Source: Variovorax sp. RA8
Lineage (GTDB): Bacteria; Pseudomonadota; Gammaproteobacteria; Burkholderiales; Burkholderiaceae_C
NCBI RefSeq assembly: GCF_901827175.1
Contig: NZ_LR594663.1
Span: 124,001-188,000 of the forward strand
Length of the DNA: 64,000 bases
Reading direction: 5' to 3'
Part shown: one piece after another, positions 52,055 to 61,275 of the stretch
Layout: each line of letters begins with the position of its first letter
How positions within the stretch are numbered: position 1 is the first letter of the stretch
Made by a program: the position numbers and the translations under genes
Notes under the pieces: generated by a model
The model's input: only the letters and a program-made list of their open reading frames with translations
Told to the model about the DNA's origin: nothing
Databases searched by the model: none

Positions 52055-53455
52055 ATGTTGGACGCTGAATCGATGCATCGCCTGGCCAAGATGGCCCTGG
52101 ACACCGGGGAAGCAGACTCGCCGGAGGCCGCGATAGCACTCTTCCAGAAATACCGCGTTCGGATTCACCTCGGGGCCGGCTGGGCCGATACCTCGGCCGG
52201 CCAAGCTTGCTTCCTGACGGCCTTGAACACCAGCGCGCGTGCCTTCCTGGGCGGCGTCGAAGTTCATGGAGACCTCGACCATCGGCTCACCGTACCGCTG
52301 TTCGAGGGGCGCCACGTGCGCGAGGTGATCGGCGAGTGCGGCGGCCATGCCGCGGCGGTCGCGAGCACCCGGCTGCCGACGCTGGTCATCGGCGAAGTGC
52401 CGAAGGGGCCGGACGCCGGCTTCTGTGTCCAGTTAGCGTGGGACGGCTGGTGCGCCTGGATCTCGCCTTGGCAGCAGGACGACGCAACGTCCTTTGGACG
52501 CGACAACCCGCTCGCCGGCGTGGCGGCCGCCGCGCTCGGGGTCAACGAAGCGTTCCTGCACGTGCGTGGTGAGTTCGCCGAAGCGGGTCACCGCGTTGTC
52601 GGCCTGTCGCTGTGGAACCCGCTCGCCATGGCCGACTGGCGTGACTACGTGGGCCCGGACCTGCAGTACCTCCCCAAGGACCTGTGGCTGGTGGGTCTTG
52701 GCCACCTTGGCCAGGCCTATGCGTGGACGCTGGCCATGCTGCCCTACACTGCAGCTCGCGCGCACCTGGTGCTGCAGGACTTCGACAAGGCGGCCCGATC
52801 GAACTTGAGCACGTGCATGCTGCTGGGCAGCCATGACCTCGGAAAGCGCAAGGTGCGGGTGGTCGCGCAGCGTCTCGAAGCAGCCGGCTTCGAAATCGAC
52901 ATGGTTGAGCGTCGCTTCAGTTCGAACCATCGCGTGCTTCCGGGCGAGCCCTCGACCGCTTTGATCGGCGTGGACAACGTGGGTACGCGTCGCGAACTCG
53001 ACACGGCCGCATTCGACCTTGTCGTCGAGGCGGGGCTCGGCAGTGGGCATCACGACTTTCGGAACATCCGAACCCACTGCTTCCCGGGTCCGCGGAAACC
53101 ATCGGAGGTTTGGCGAGCGGACGCCGCTGTCGAGGCCGGCGTGGAGCTCAGCGACACCTACAAGAAGCTGGCGGCGCAGCGCAACGACATCTGCGGCATG
53201 ACATTGCTCGCATCACGGGCGGTCGCGACACCCTTTGTTGGCGCGTTCGCAGCTTCACTCGTCCTGGCGGAAGTGATTCGCCCCCTCCATGGCGGCGGCG
53301 TTCATGCCGCGCTGGATATGCAGATGAAAAACCTCTCATACAGGATCGGCGCTCCGTCCGCCCCGCATGCAGGCCTGCCAACGCCCTACCTCGAAGCGGA
53401 AAGGCCAAAGCTTCGACCCGCGCCGAAACACCGAGAACTCGCAGCCAGCACTTGA
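52055..53455 (+). CDS. E1-like ThiF-family activating enzyme
   Basis: 466 residues. ATG 52055 is chosen because GGAGGT lies 7 bases upstream; an ATG at 52040 is inside the JAB gene. An N-terminal domain of about 200 residues (LGAGWADTSAGQACFLTALN, LPTLVIGEVPKGPDAGF) precedes the adenylation domain. That domain carries the Rossmann glycines GLGHLG at 214-219, LQDFD at 240-244, the Arg/Asn pair in ARSNLS (R248, N250), GVDNVGTRRELD, and the candidate catalytic Cys C380 in RNDICGMTLLA. It would adenylate the C-terminal glycine of the neighbouring Ubl and pass it to the E2. It ends 53 bp from the convergent xseB-like gene. Confidence 0.88.
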   Translation: MLDAESMHRLAKMALDTGEADSPEAAIALFQKYRVRIHLGAGWADTSAGQACFLTALNTSARAFLGGVEVHGDLDHRLTVPLFEGRHVREVIGECGGHAAAVASTRLPTLVIGEVPKGPDAGFCVQLAWDGWCAWISPWQQDDATSFGRDNPLAGVAAAALGVNEAFLHVRGEFAEAGHRVVGLSLWNPLAMADWRDYVGPDLQYLPKDLWLVGLGHLGQAYAWTLAMLPYTAARAHLVLQDFDKAARSNLSTCMLLGSHDLGKRKVRVVAQRLEAAGFEIDMVERRFSSNHRVLPGEPSTALIGVDNVGTRRELDTAAFDLVVEAGLGSGHHDFRNIRTHCFPGPRKPSEVWRADAAVEAGVELSDTYKKLAAQRNDICGMTLLASRAVATPFVGAFAASLVLAEVIRPLHGGGVHAALDMQMKNLSYRIGAPSAPHAGLPTPYLEAERPKLRPAPKHRELAAST

Positions 53456-53508
53456 ACGTGGGCCGCGAGCAGTCGATGCACGGAACGCGCCGTTTGCGCT
53501 GAGGAACG

Positions 53509-53856
53509 TCAGAACGGAATGTCGTCGTCCATGTCGTCGAAGCCGGTCGATGGTTTCGACTTAGCGGGCGGCGCCTGCCTTTGATTCGGGGTCGAGCTCG
53601 CCACGCCTGTCCCGCCCTCGTCATCATCGGCGGACACGGTTGCCAGGTCTGCATCCGCCCCGACATCCGTGAGCGCCTTCTCCAGCGCCTTCTCGACGGC
53701 GTCGATGCGTGCCTTGCACGTCTTGTACGCCTGCACCGACTCCTCGACGATAGACAACAGATCGTCGATGTTGGGCTCGCGCTGCTGACGGAGCGTCTCC
53801 GCATGGCGCTGCAGGACTCCGTAGGCCTCGCGAAACGACTTGCTCTCAGTTGCCAT
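53509..53856 (-). CDS. xseB: exonuclease VII small subunit-like protein with an SSB-type C-terminal tip
   Basis: 115 residues. The first 70 match the helical hairpin of XseB: SFREAYGVLQRHAETLRQQ, IDDLLSIVEESVQAYKTCKA, RIDAVEKALEKAL. A disordered acidic and Pro/Ser/Gln-rich linker follows, and the protein ends FDDMDDDIPF. That end is almost the same as the tip of single-stranded DNA-binding protein SSB (DDDIPF), the docking peptide for many repair enzymes. Ordinary XseB proteins (about 80 residues) lack it. The start overlaps the end of the xseA-like gene by 11 bp. The assignment rests on helix pattern plus the partner gene. Confidence 0.82.
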   Translation of the reverse strand: MATESKSFREAYGVLQRHAETLRQQREPNIDDLLSIVEESVQAYKTCKARIDAVEKALEKALTDVGADADLATVSADDDEGGTGVASSTPNQRQAPPAKSKPSTGFDDMDDDIPF

Positions 53857-55579
53857 TCCGATCTCCTTTGTCCGCTGGATCGTCCGGCCGCAAGCGGGCC
53901 TTCAACGATCCGTCTTTGAATCCAATGGAAAATGTTCCCGCTGCCTTTGCTTGCGCGGCGCTGGTGACCGACTTGCCCGCATCGGAAGTCACCATCGCGA
54001 ATCCACGCGTGAGCGTCTTCTCTGGTCCTTGCCCCGCGATCTCGCGCATGCGCGAGGTTGCGCCTTGCATGTGCAGTCGCACCGACATCTGCGTGCGTTC
54101 GATGACGGAGCGGACCAGCCCCGCACTATCGTGCGTTGTGCGCGCCGCAATGCCGCCGATCGAGTCCAGCACGGCCGGAAGTAGTGTCCCCGTTTCCCTT
54201 CGTACAGCAACCACGCTCGATCGCGCGAGCTGTTGAACCGTGGCCATTTCCGCCGTCGCGGCCCGCTTTGCGATATGGACATGCACAGGCGCGGAGGCGC
54301 GCACTTCGTGCATTCCCTGCCTCACGAAACCCTGTGCCTGACGCACGCGAGAAATGGACTCGACGCGAACGTTTGCCATGAGGGAAATGCTGCTGTCGCG
54401 CGCGGCGCCGACCGTCTCGACAGCGGCAGCGCGAATTTGCCCATCGAGGGCAACGCATTCGGCGGCCTTGTTCTGCAGTGTCTCGCGTATGCGTGCGGCG
54501 ACCTGCTCAAACGAGGTGTGCGCCTGCGCCGCGCGCCTGGCGACGCACTGCTCGATATCGGCGATCACCTTGCTGGGAGTGTCATAGCTGCGATGTGCGA
54601 CTTCATCGAGGAGCGTGCGATCCCGCTCGTGACCGATGCCGGTCAGCACAGGCACCGGGCAAACGCAGATGAATCGCGCCAGTTCGTAGTCATTCAGCCA
54701 AGCAAGATCGTTGACGGCCCCGCCCCCTCGAATGAGAATGACCGCGTCGAGCGGCGCCGCAGCCTGCTCGATTCCGCCTTGGAGCGCCATCACGATTTCG
54801 GCCGCGGCGCCCTCGCCCTGGAATCGGCTGTGCACGTAGACAAAGTGGCAAACCGAATGCCTGTGCAGCCGATGCGCTTCAGCCATGAAGTCACCAAGGC
54901 CCGCACCGCCCTCCGGTGCGACAACGAGTACGTTCGTGAAGTCCCATGGAGATGGCAGCCGCCGGTTGCGTTCGAAGAGCTCTTCCTCCTTCAGTCGCGC
55001 CCGGATCTTCCGTTTCTGCGCTTCCAGGTCCCCGACGGTGTAGGACGGATCGATGCTCGTGATGTCGAGCGAGAAACCGTACTGCGCCTTGAACACAGGA
55101 CGGGCGAACACCAGAAGCTTGATGCCGGGCGCGAGCATCGCGCCGGTGGCCTCCTGGAACTGCGGAAGAATCTTCTCGGCGGTACGCGCCCAGATCGTTC
55201 CCCGGGCCTGTGCGAGCACCCTGCCCTCCTGGTCACGCTCGCTGAGCTCAAGGTAGACATTGCCTTGCTTCGCAGTGACGTTGACCACTTCCACCCGCGT
55301 CCAGACACCTTGCCGGAAGCCCTCGTGCACCAGCTTCGCGACGCCCATGAGCAGCTGCGAGAGACTGGTGCCTTGCACCGGCGCGACATCCCGTGAATCC
55401 GAGGGCGTCGACCCCGACGAGACCGATACCGGAGCGCCGGCCGGAAGCCATGATTGGAAAGGCTCCAGGGAGAGACCGACAGGGACGAACCACTGCCGCG
55501 CCGCGCCGTCCCAGCGGGCACCCAAGGCTTTTGCCTTGTCCTTTTGCGCGAAGGGAACGGTTAGGTCGGTGCCATCCAT
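53846..55579 (-). CDS. xseA: exonuclease VII large subunit-like protein with N-terminal DUF5710-type domain
   Basis: 577 residues from ATG 55579. Residues 1-45 (LTVPFAQKDKAKALGARWDG, RQWFVP) are a DUF5710-like module seen in primase and helicase proteins of mobile elements, not in housekeeping XseA. An OB-fold part (WTRVEVVNVTAKQGNVYLEL) follows. The nuclease domain has ILIRGGGAVNDLAWLNDYEL, VPVLTGIGHERDRTLLDEVA and SYDTPSKVIADIEQ, then a long coiled coil for XseB binding, and RGFAMVTSDAGKSV near the end. It degrades single-stranded DNA from both ends. It lies 41 bp after the JetD-like gene, in the same operon. Confidence 0.9.
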   Translation of the reverse strand: MDGTDLTVPFAQKDKAKALGARWDGAARQWFVPVGLSLEPFQSWLPAGAPVSVSSGSTPSDSRDVAPVQGTSLSQLLMGVAKLVHEGFRQGVWTRVEVVNVTAKQGNVYLELSERDQEGRVLAQARGTIWARTAEKILPQFQEATGAMLAPGIKLLVFARPVFKAQYGFSLDITSIDPSYTVGDLEAQKRKIRARLKEEELFERNRRLPSPWDFTNVLVVAPEGGAGLGDFMAEAHRLHRHSVCHFVYVHSRFQGEGAAAEIVMALQGGIEQAAAPLDAVILIRGGGAVNDLAWLNDYELARFICVCPVPVLTGIGHERDRTLLDEVAHRSYDTPSKVIADIEQCVARRAAQAHTSFEQVAARIRETLQNKAAECVALDGQIRAAAVETVGAARDSSISLMANVRVESISRVRQAQGFVRQGMHEVRASAPVHVHIAKRAATAEMATVQQLARSSVVAVRRETGTLLPAVLDSIGGIAARTTHDSAGLVRSVIERTQMSVRLHMQGATSRMREIAGQGPEKTLTRGFAMVTSDAGKSVTSAAQAKAAGTFSIGFKDGSLKARLRPDDPADKGDRNGN

Positions 55580-55620
55580 GGTGCTCGTCCGGATCGTGCG
55601 TGGCGCGCCGACGCGGGCCC

Positions 55621-56802
55621 CTATAGCCACGCCTCCTGCTCGTACTTGGCTCCTCGTTCCTCGATGCGCTCCAGCGTCTGGAGCAACGCGGCCGGGACAT
55701 CGCTTCTCGCACGCAAGCGCGCGATCGCCGCGAGATCGTAGGTGTTCAGATCCAGTGGCTTGCCCAGCTCCAGAGACGCCAAGTCCATCGCACGAACTTC
55801 CCACGCACAACCGGCGGCCTGCGCGAGCGCGCCCACGGTGAGAGCGATCTCAAGGCCGGCGGGGTCCGCATCGGCACTCACATACACAACCGCGGGAGCA
55901 CATCGCAGAACCCTGTCGACCGCCGCCGACCACGCGTGGGTCGGCCGACCCGCGATGAAGATGACGCAGGTGCCCGGCGTTCGCCGGCTCGCTTGGCGCT
56001 CGAAGCTGGCCCTGTTCTCGATGAACCAGTAGGAGGAAGGCCTATCCACCACTGCCTGCAGTTGTTGGGCCGCCGAGGCAGGTATCCCCAGAAATGGCAC
56101 CGCCGACAACTGCATGTTTCCTTCCGGAAATTGAAGGCAGCAGTCGCCAGACACCCAGAATACGGGGGCAAACCGCTCGACGCCCAGCTCCTCGAGCGGA
56201 AGACGATCGGCCAGCCACTTCCACTCCGACTCGGTCACCGCCTTGCTGTGCGGCCGCGCGAAGATCGCGAAGTCCTGGCGCATCCCCCGGCGCTTCTCCT
56301 GAACCCAGGCATTCAAGGCCTCCACCAGTTCGGTGCGTTGATGGCGCACGGCATGGTGCATGGGCGGCTGCTGGACCAGCAGTTCCCGCGCCGCGGCTTG
56401 GACATCTCCGTCTGAGCTCTCCACCAGCGCCGCGAGCCTTGCGTCCAAAGTCTCGCGCGCCGCGTCGCGATCGGCACGCGTCGGCAGGCCTAGTGCCGTC
56501 TGCAGCGCCGGCAAGTCCAGCCAGCGCAAGGTGTAAGGCACCCAGAACCCGTTCTCGCGGCGCTCATCAACCGCGATCCAGCCTGCCAGCAGCAGCCGCT
56601 CCAATAAGCGCTCGGCTGCATCGAGCCGTGCGGCCCCTGCGAGTTTGCGCAGTGCGGCCACGCGGCGAGAGTCGCCTGTGCCTGTACCCACCCACTTCAC
56701 CAGCAGTTCGCGCTCGGCCGCCGTGAGGGCCCACAGCATGGGCGCCCCGCGATCGGGAACTCGTGCGCGCCTGTCGGCGCCAGTGGCCGTGATGCGAATC
56801 AT
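55621..56802 (-). CDS. JetD-like protein with Toprim-type nuclease domain
   Basis: 393 residues from ATG 56802 (ATGA overlap with the SMC gene). The N-terminal half is helical (LTAAERELLVKWVGTGTG, AAERLLERLLLAGWIAV). The C-terminal half has SYWFIENRASFERQ, CVIFIAGRPTHAWSAAVDRV and VVYVSADADPAGLEIALTVG. The ENxxSF and D.DPxG elements are the acidic centre of JetD/DUF2220 Toprim proteins that cut DNA in Wadjet plasmid-defence systems. The usual GDID is ADAD here. Coupling to an SMC gene supports the call. A DUF2399-type relative is the alternative. Confidence 0.78.
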   Translation of the reverse strand: MIRITATGADRRARVPDRGAPMLWALTAAERELLVKWVGTGTGDSRRVAALRKLAGAARLDAAERLLERLLLAGWIAVDERRENGFWVPYTLRWLDLPALQTALGLPTRADRDAARETLDARLAALVESSDGDVQAAARELLVQQPPMHHAVRHQRTELVEALNAWVQEKRRGMRQDFAIFARPHSKAVTESEWKWLADRLPLEELGVERFAPVFWVSGDCCLQFPEGNMQLSAVPFLGIPASAAQQLQAVVDRPSSYWFIENRASFERQASRRTPGTCVIFIAGRPTHAWSAAVDRVLRCAPAVVYVSADADPAGLEIALTVGALAQAAGCAWEVRAMDLASLELGKPLDLNTYDLAAIARLRARSDVPAALLQTLERIEERGAKYEQEAWL

Positions 56803-58181
56803 GCGGCCTTCCTTGCATCGCCATCGAGGCGACGCTGGACGACGGCGATCGGTGGGGCCCACCGCTCCCCGGCGACCTTGGTGCTGGTTACGAGCATGAT
56901 CTCGGCGGGCTCGAAGACCTCGACGTTGTGGGTGATGGGCGTCGTGAGCAAGTACTGCGCACGCGTGGAGCGCAGGAAATGGCTCACCAGCTGAATGTTG
57001 CGCACGTCCAGGTGTGCGAACGGCTCGTCGATGAATACGAACCCGCCCGGGGTTTCTTCGTCCTTGAGCAGGCCCACGAGCAGGATCAGGCTCTTCATGA
57101 CCTGCTGGCCGCCGGACGCTTCTCCGTCGTTGAGGCCAATGGCGGCCTTGCCGTCGAAATTGAACTTCACATGCAAGCCGGCCTGCGCAAGGGTCGTGTC
57201 GTCGTTGTCAAGGTGGGGCGGCTCCGCCTCCACCGTCACTCCCGCGAGCTCGCCCAACTCCACGATGGTGCGGCGATACCTTCTCGCCGTGGCACGCAGC
57301 ACCTCGATGTACTTGCCTCGCGCATTGCCGACCGCCTCGCCGGCACTGGCATTTCGAGCCTTTGCATCTTCCACCGACAGCGCCTGGTCATCCACCCGGA
57401 TCTTCATGAGCGAACAGCGCTCCTGCACCGTGTCGTCGGTAACCCAGGTTCCCGCATCCAGCTCACGCTGGACAGCCTGTTGCCGCAGCTTCGCCTGCTG
57501 CGCATTCGTGAACTCCGCGCGCAGCTCCACAAGACGCTCGGGCGTGCGCCAGCGCGCGGGCAAGCGTGAGCGAACTTGATTGGAGTCCTTCACTTTCTCC
57601 GCGGACGCCTGCCTCTGCCGCTGGCACTCCAGCTCCGATTGCTGCAGCTTCTGCTCGGCTTGCGTCAAAGCCCGGGACGCTTCCTTGTACTCACTTTCGA
57701 GCCGCTGCTCGTTCCGGTTGGCCTCGGTGAGCTGGCCATCCAAGGTCGACCACCGCGTGCCCGCCGCAACACGCGCCTGCTTCAGACCGGGGAACTTCGC
57801 CTGCGCGTCCGCGAATTCGACGGCGCGTCGTGCAAGCTCCTCGGCCGCTTTGTGGCCGTCCAGCGACTTGACCACCTGCGCCGCCTGCCGCTTCAGTGTG
57901 GTGAGCTCCTTGGCCACGCGTACCATTTCGGCGTCCTCGCGATCGACGATGCCTGCAAGGTGAACGCGCTTTGCCTCAAGAGCCGCCGCACCGAACTGGC
58001 ATTGCGCGTCATCGACCCACACCGAACGCCCGCCGCGGTTATCCCGGAAGTACGCCTGGGGTGTGATCCATTCGCCGCCGCCCTTGCGACCGGCTTCGAC
58101 GGTGTCGGCACGGCGGATGGCGGCAAGGTGCTTGCGCAGCCAACTTGGAACATTCGAGGTGAACTGCGTCACTTCCAACAG
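56799..58181 (-). pseudogene. SMC-type ATPase (JetC-like), 5' part lost to IS1071
   Basis: 460 codons remain, entering directly from the end of IS1071. They hold a globular piece (ITPQAYFRDNRGGRSVWVDD), a long coiled coil, and the C-terminal ATPase head: GLNDGEASGGQQVMKSLILLV (ABC signature), GGFVFIDEPFAHLDVRN (Walker B and D-loop) and LLTTPITHNVEVFEP. The Walker A half and first coiled-coil arm should lie upstream but are replaced by IS1071. On the other side of the IS a different gene in the opposite direction begins. The remaining cassette has probably lost its motor. Confidence 0.85.
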
Positions 58182-58291
58182 GGGGTCTCCTCGTTTTCAG
58201 TGCAATAAGTGACGGTACGCAAAGCTAGCACTGGCGCGGGGGTGGTCTGGGTAGACCGTTGATTTCATTGACTTTCCTGTTCGCTTTGTAA
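58182..58291 (+). repeat. left 110-bp inverted repeat of IS1071
   Basis: Imperfect inverted copy of 61276-61385; the outer 38 bp are identical and a few mismatches occur further in. Confidence 0.85.
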
Positions 58292-58326
58292 ACGGGTATG
58301 GTGGCCTCCCACTTTTGAGGTTCACG

Positions 58327-61242
58327 ATGCAGGGTTGGCACACAACGTTTTTGGGGATGCGTGGGCTCCCCCGCGATATCAGCGACTTCGAGATGAAGGC
58401 ATTTTTCACCTTCGATGGTGCCGAGCGCGACGCAATCAATGCACGCCGAGGTGATTCCCACAAGCTTGGTCTGGCGCTCCATATTGGTTTCCTGCGCATG
58501 AGTGGGCGTTTGCTCGGTGCCTTTCGGGTAATTCCAGTAGCCTTGTGGCGCCACCTTGGCAACGAGCTTGGCATTGCAGCACCAGAAGTCGCCTCGCTGA
58601 GAGCCATGTATGAACGCGGGCGCACGCTATTCGATCACCAACAAGTAGCCTGCACGGTCCTTGGATTCCAGTGGATGAGCGAGCACCAGCGCCGCTCACT
58701 GGTACGTGAACTGCGCGACGAAGTGGCGCGCTGCGCCGACCGCGATCAGCTACTCGTGCGGGCGCGTCAATGGCTGTACAAGAACAAGCTGGTGATCGTG
58801 CACGAGCGGGCAATTCGGACACTGATTGCGGCGGCACTTGCCCAGCTTGAAGTTGAAACAGGCACCGCCATCGCCGCCAGCGTTGATCCAGCAACACTTG
58901 ATCGCTGGCGAGCCTCAGTTTCAGAGCTGCGCCCAGATGGACAAACCCAGCAGAGTTGGCTATGGGCTGCACCGGCGAAACACTCAACCCGCCAAATCAG
59001 CGAGGTACTGGAGCGCATCGACCTGCTTTACACGCTGGACGTTCATAAGCACCTGGCAGACATCCCCGATCTCATCTTGCGCCGCTACGCGCGCCGACTT
59101 GTCTCCAGGCCGCCCTCAGCCGGAGCCAAGATCAAAGAGCCAGCGCGCACCGTGGAGGTCGCATGCTTTCTTCGGTATTGCCTGTTCACCACCACAGACC
59201 AGTTGATCCTTATGGTGCAGCGCCGGATCGCCGATCTGTGGCGTCAGGCTGCCGCCGATGTCCCCGCTACCGTCAATTGGGCCGCAATGTACAAAACGCT
59301 GCTCGGCGAACTTGTTGCCTTGAGCGCGCAAGGTGCGGTGCCAGATGCTGAGTTGCGTGCCCGTCTTGAAGCCTTGATCACCGAAACCCAGAAACGCAAA
59401 CCACCGAGCAGGGCCTCCCTGGTCCGCGAGGGATTGATTGATGGAATTCGCCCCGTGCGGTCGTTGCTCGTCGCCATTGCAAAGCTGCCCTGGCAGGCCA
59501 CCGGCGAGCATCCTGCCATCGAGTACCTTGCCAAGCTGCAAGCTTTATATCTCAAAGGATCCAGAAAGCTGCCAGTTGAAGTGGTGGCACCAAGTCTGGG
59601 AATGATCTGGCAGGTTTCGATCTCCAGCCCAGACCGGGAACGGGCGTTTCAGGCGTTGGAGGTGGCCACCCTGTTTGCCCTGCGCCGCGCGGTGCGCAAT
59701 GGCTCGGTCTGGATTGAGCACAGCCTGAGCTTTCGGGGTCGTGCGCGCTTGTTCTTCACGGACGAGCGTTGGCAGGCAGAGTCCAAGAAACACTATGCCC
59801 GTCTATCGTTACCCAGCAAGGCTGCCACTTTCTTGAAGCCTTTGCTGGCCAGAGTAACTGCCGGTGTCGATGCGGTGGCCGCTGCAGCCCGCAGTGGCGT
59901 ACTGCGCGTGGATGATGAACTCCATTTGTCGCCATTGCCCGCAGAGGACGAAGACCCAGAAGTGACCAAGCTGCGCGCGGCTTTGGATCACCGCATCGGT
60001 GAGGTTCAATTGCCGGAAGTGATTCTGGCCGTTGACGCCCAGGTGCGCTTTAGCTGGATCATGCTCGGACGTGAGCCGCGCTCTACCGACGAGCTGCTGA
60101 TGGTCTATGCCGGCATCATGGCCCACGGCACCAGTCTGACTGCGGTCGAATGCGCGCGCATGATTCCGCAATTGTCTGCCACCAGCATTCGCCAGGCCAT
60201 GCGCTGGGCGCGGGACGAACGGCGTCTGAGCCAGGCCTGCCAGGCTGTGCTGGAATTCATGCAGCGACACCCGATTGCCGCCACCTGGGGGCGGTCCGAT
60301 TTGGCATCTTCTGACATGATGACCATGGAGACCACCAAACGGGTGTGGCAAGCCCGGCTTGATCCTCGGCGCAACACACCTTCCATTGGAATCTACTCCC
60401 ATGTAAAAGACCGGTGGGGCATCTTCCATGCGCAGCCCTTTGTGCTCAATGAGCGCCAGGCGGGCGTGGCCATTGAAGGTGTCATCCGCCAAGAAAAGCT
60501 GGAGACCAGCCAGCTTGCTGTGGATACCCATGGCTACACCGACTTTGCCATGTCACATGCCCGTTTGCTTGGTTTTGATCTTTGCCCGCGGTTGAAGGAA
60601 CTCAAACAGCGCCACCTCTTTGTGCCACGCGGCACCAAAGTGCCCGCAGAAATCGCTGCGGTGTGCGAAGCCAATGTCGACGTCGCTTTGATCGAAAAGC
60701 ATTGGGATAGTCTGGTGCACCTGGCAGCCTCGGTCATGAGCGGACATGCCAGTGCGGTGGCAGCTCTTGCGCGGTTCGGTTCTGCCGCCCAGGGCGATCC
60801 AATCTATGAGGCTGGCGTGCAATTGGGGCGGTTGCTGCGTACGGCGTTTTTGGCTGACTACTTTGTCAAGGACGCTTTCAGGAACGAGTTGCGCCGGGTG
60901 CTCAATCGGGGCGAGGCTGTTAACGCCCTCAAGCGCGCCATTTATACCGGCCGGATCAGCCCGGCGCAGGCCAAACGTGTCGATGAAATGCAGGCTGTGG
61001 CCGATGCGTTGAGCCTGATGGCCAACATCGTGATGGCGTGGAATACCTCACAGATGCAGGCGGTCCTGGATCGCTGGTCGAACCGCCGCCAGGTCATTCC
61101 ACCGGAACTGATCGGGAAGATTGCGCCCACCAGGCTGGAGAGCATCAACTTGCGGGGTGTGTTTCGCTTCCCGGTTGACCGCTATGCTGACCAAATCCTG
61201 CCTTCGCGGCCAAATGCATCGATAACTGGCACCAATGGATGA
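58327..61242 (+). CDS. tnpA: IS1071 transposase TnpA
   Basis: 971 residues from ATG 58327 (MQGWHTTFLGMRGLPRD), the known size for IS1071 TnpA; an in-frame ATG four codons earlier is less likely. It has the Tn3-type N-terminal DNA-binding region (DUF4158-like, FTFDGAERDAINARRG) and the catalytic domain, where ASSDMMTMETTKRVWQARLD, VDTHGYTDFAMSHARLLGFD and LMANIVMAWNTSQMQ stand out. The frame is complete, so the element may be mobile. Confidence 0.95.
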   Translation: MQGWHTTFLGMRGLPRDISDFEMKAFFTFDGAERDAINARRGDSHKLGLALHIGFLRMSGRLLGAFRVIPVALWRHLGNELGIAAPEVASLRAMYERGRTLFDHQQVACTVLGFQWMSEHQRRSLVRELRDEVARCADRDQLLVRARQWLYKNKLVIVHERAIRTLIAAALAQLEVETGTAIAASVDPATLDRWRASVSELRPDGQTQQSWLWAAPAKHSTRQISEVLERIDLLYTLDVHKHLADIPDLILRRYARRLVSRPPSAGAKIKEPARTVEVACFLRYCLFTTTDQLILMVQRRIADLWRQAAADVPATVNWAAMYKTLLGELVALSAQGAVPDAELRARLEALITETQKRKPPSRASLVREGLIDGIRPVRSLLVAIAKLPWQATGEHPAIEYLAKLQALYLKGSRKLPVEVVAPSLGMIWQVSISSPDRERAFQALEVATLFALRRAVRNGSVWIEHSLSFRGRARLFFTDERWQAESKKHYARLSLPSKAATFLKPLLARVTAGVDAVAAAARSGVLRVDDELHLSPLPAEDEDPEVTKLRAALDHRIGEVQLPEVILAVDAQVRFSWIMLGREPRSTDELLMVYAGIMAHGTSLTAVECARMIPQLSATSIRQAMRWARDERRLSQACQAVLEFMQRHPIAATWGRSDLASSDMMTMETTKRVWQARLDPRRNTPSIGIYSHVKDRWGIFHAQPFVLNERQAGVAIEGVIRQEKLETSQLAVDTHGYTDFAMSHARLLGFDLCPRLKELKQRHLFVPRGTKVPAEIAAVCEANVDVALIEKHWDSLVHLAASVMSGHASAVAALARFGSAAQGDPIYEAGVQLGRLLRTAFLADYFVKDAFRNELRRVLNRGEAVNALKRAIYTGRISPAQAKRVDEMQAVADALSLMANIVMAWNTSQMQAVLDRWSNRRQVIPPELIGKIAPTRLESINLRGVFRFPVDRYADQILPSRPNASITGTNG

Positions 61243-61275
61243 AACCGACCACGGTTTGACGCCACGAATCGCAGA

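Noticed and set aside
50600..53455. CBASS type II as an explanation for the E1/E2/JAB genes
   Set aside because: No cGAS/DncV-like nucleotidyltransferase or CBASS effector is adjacent, and a dedicated ubiquitin-like protein gene is present, so a Bil/Bub-type system fits better.
54233..55396. 387-codon forward frame opposite the xseA-like gene
   Set aside because: The reverse strand has exact exonuclease VII motifs. The forward frame has none.
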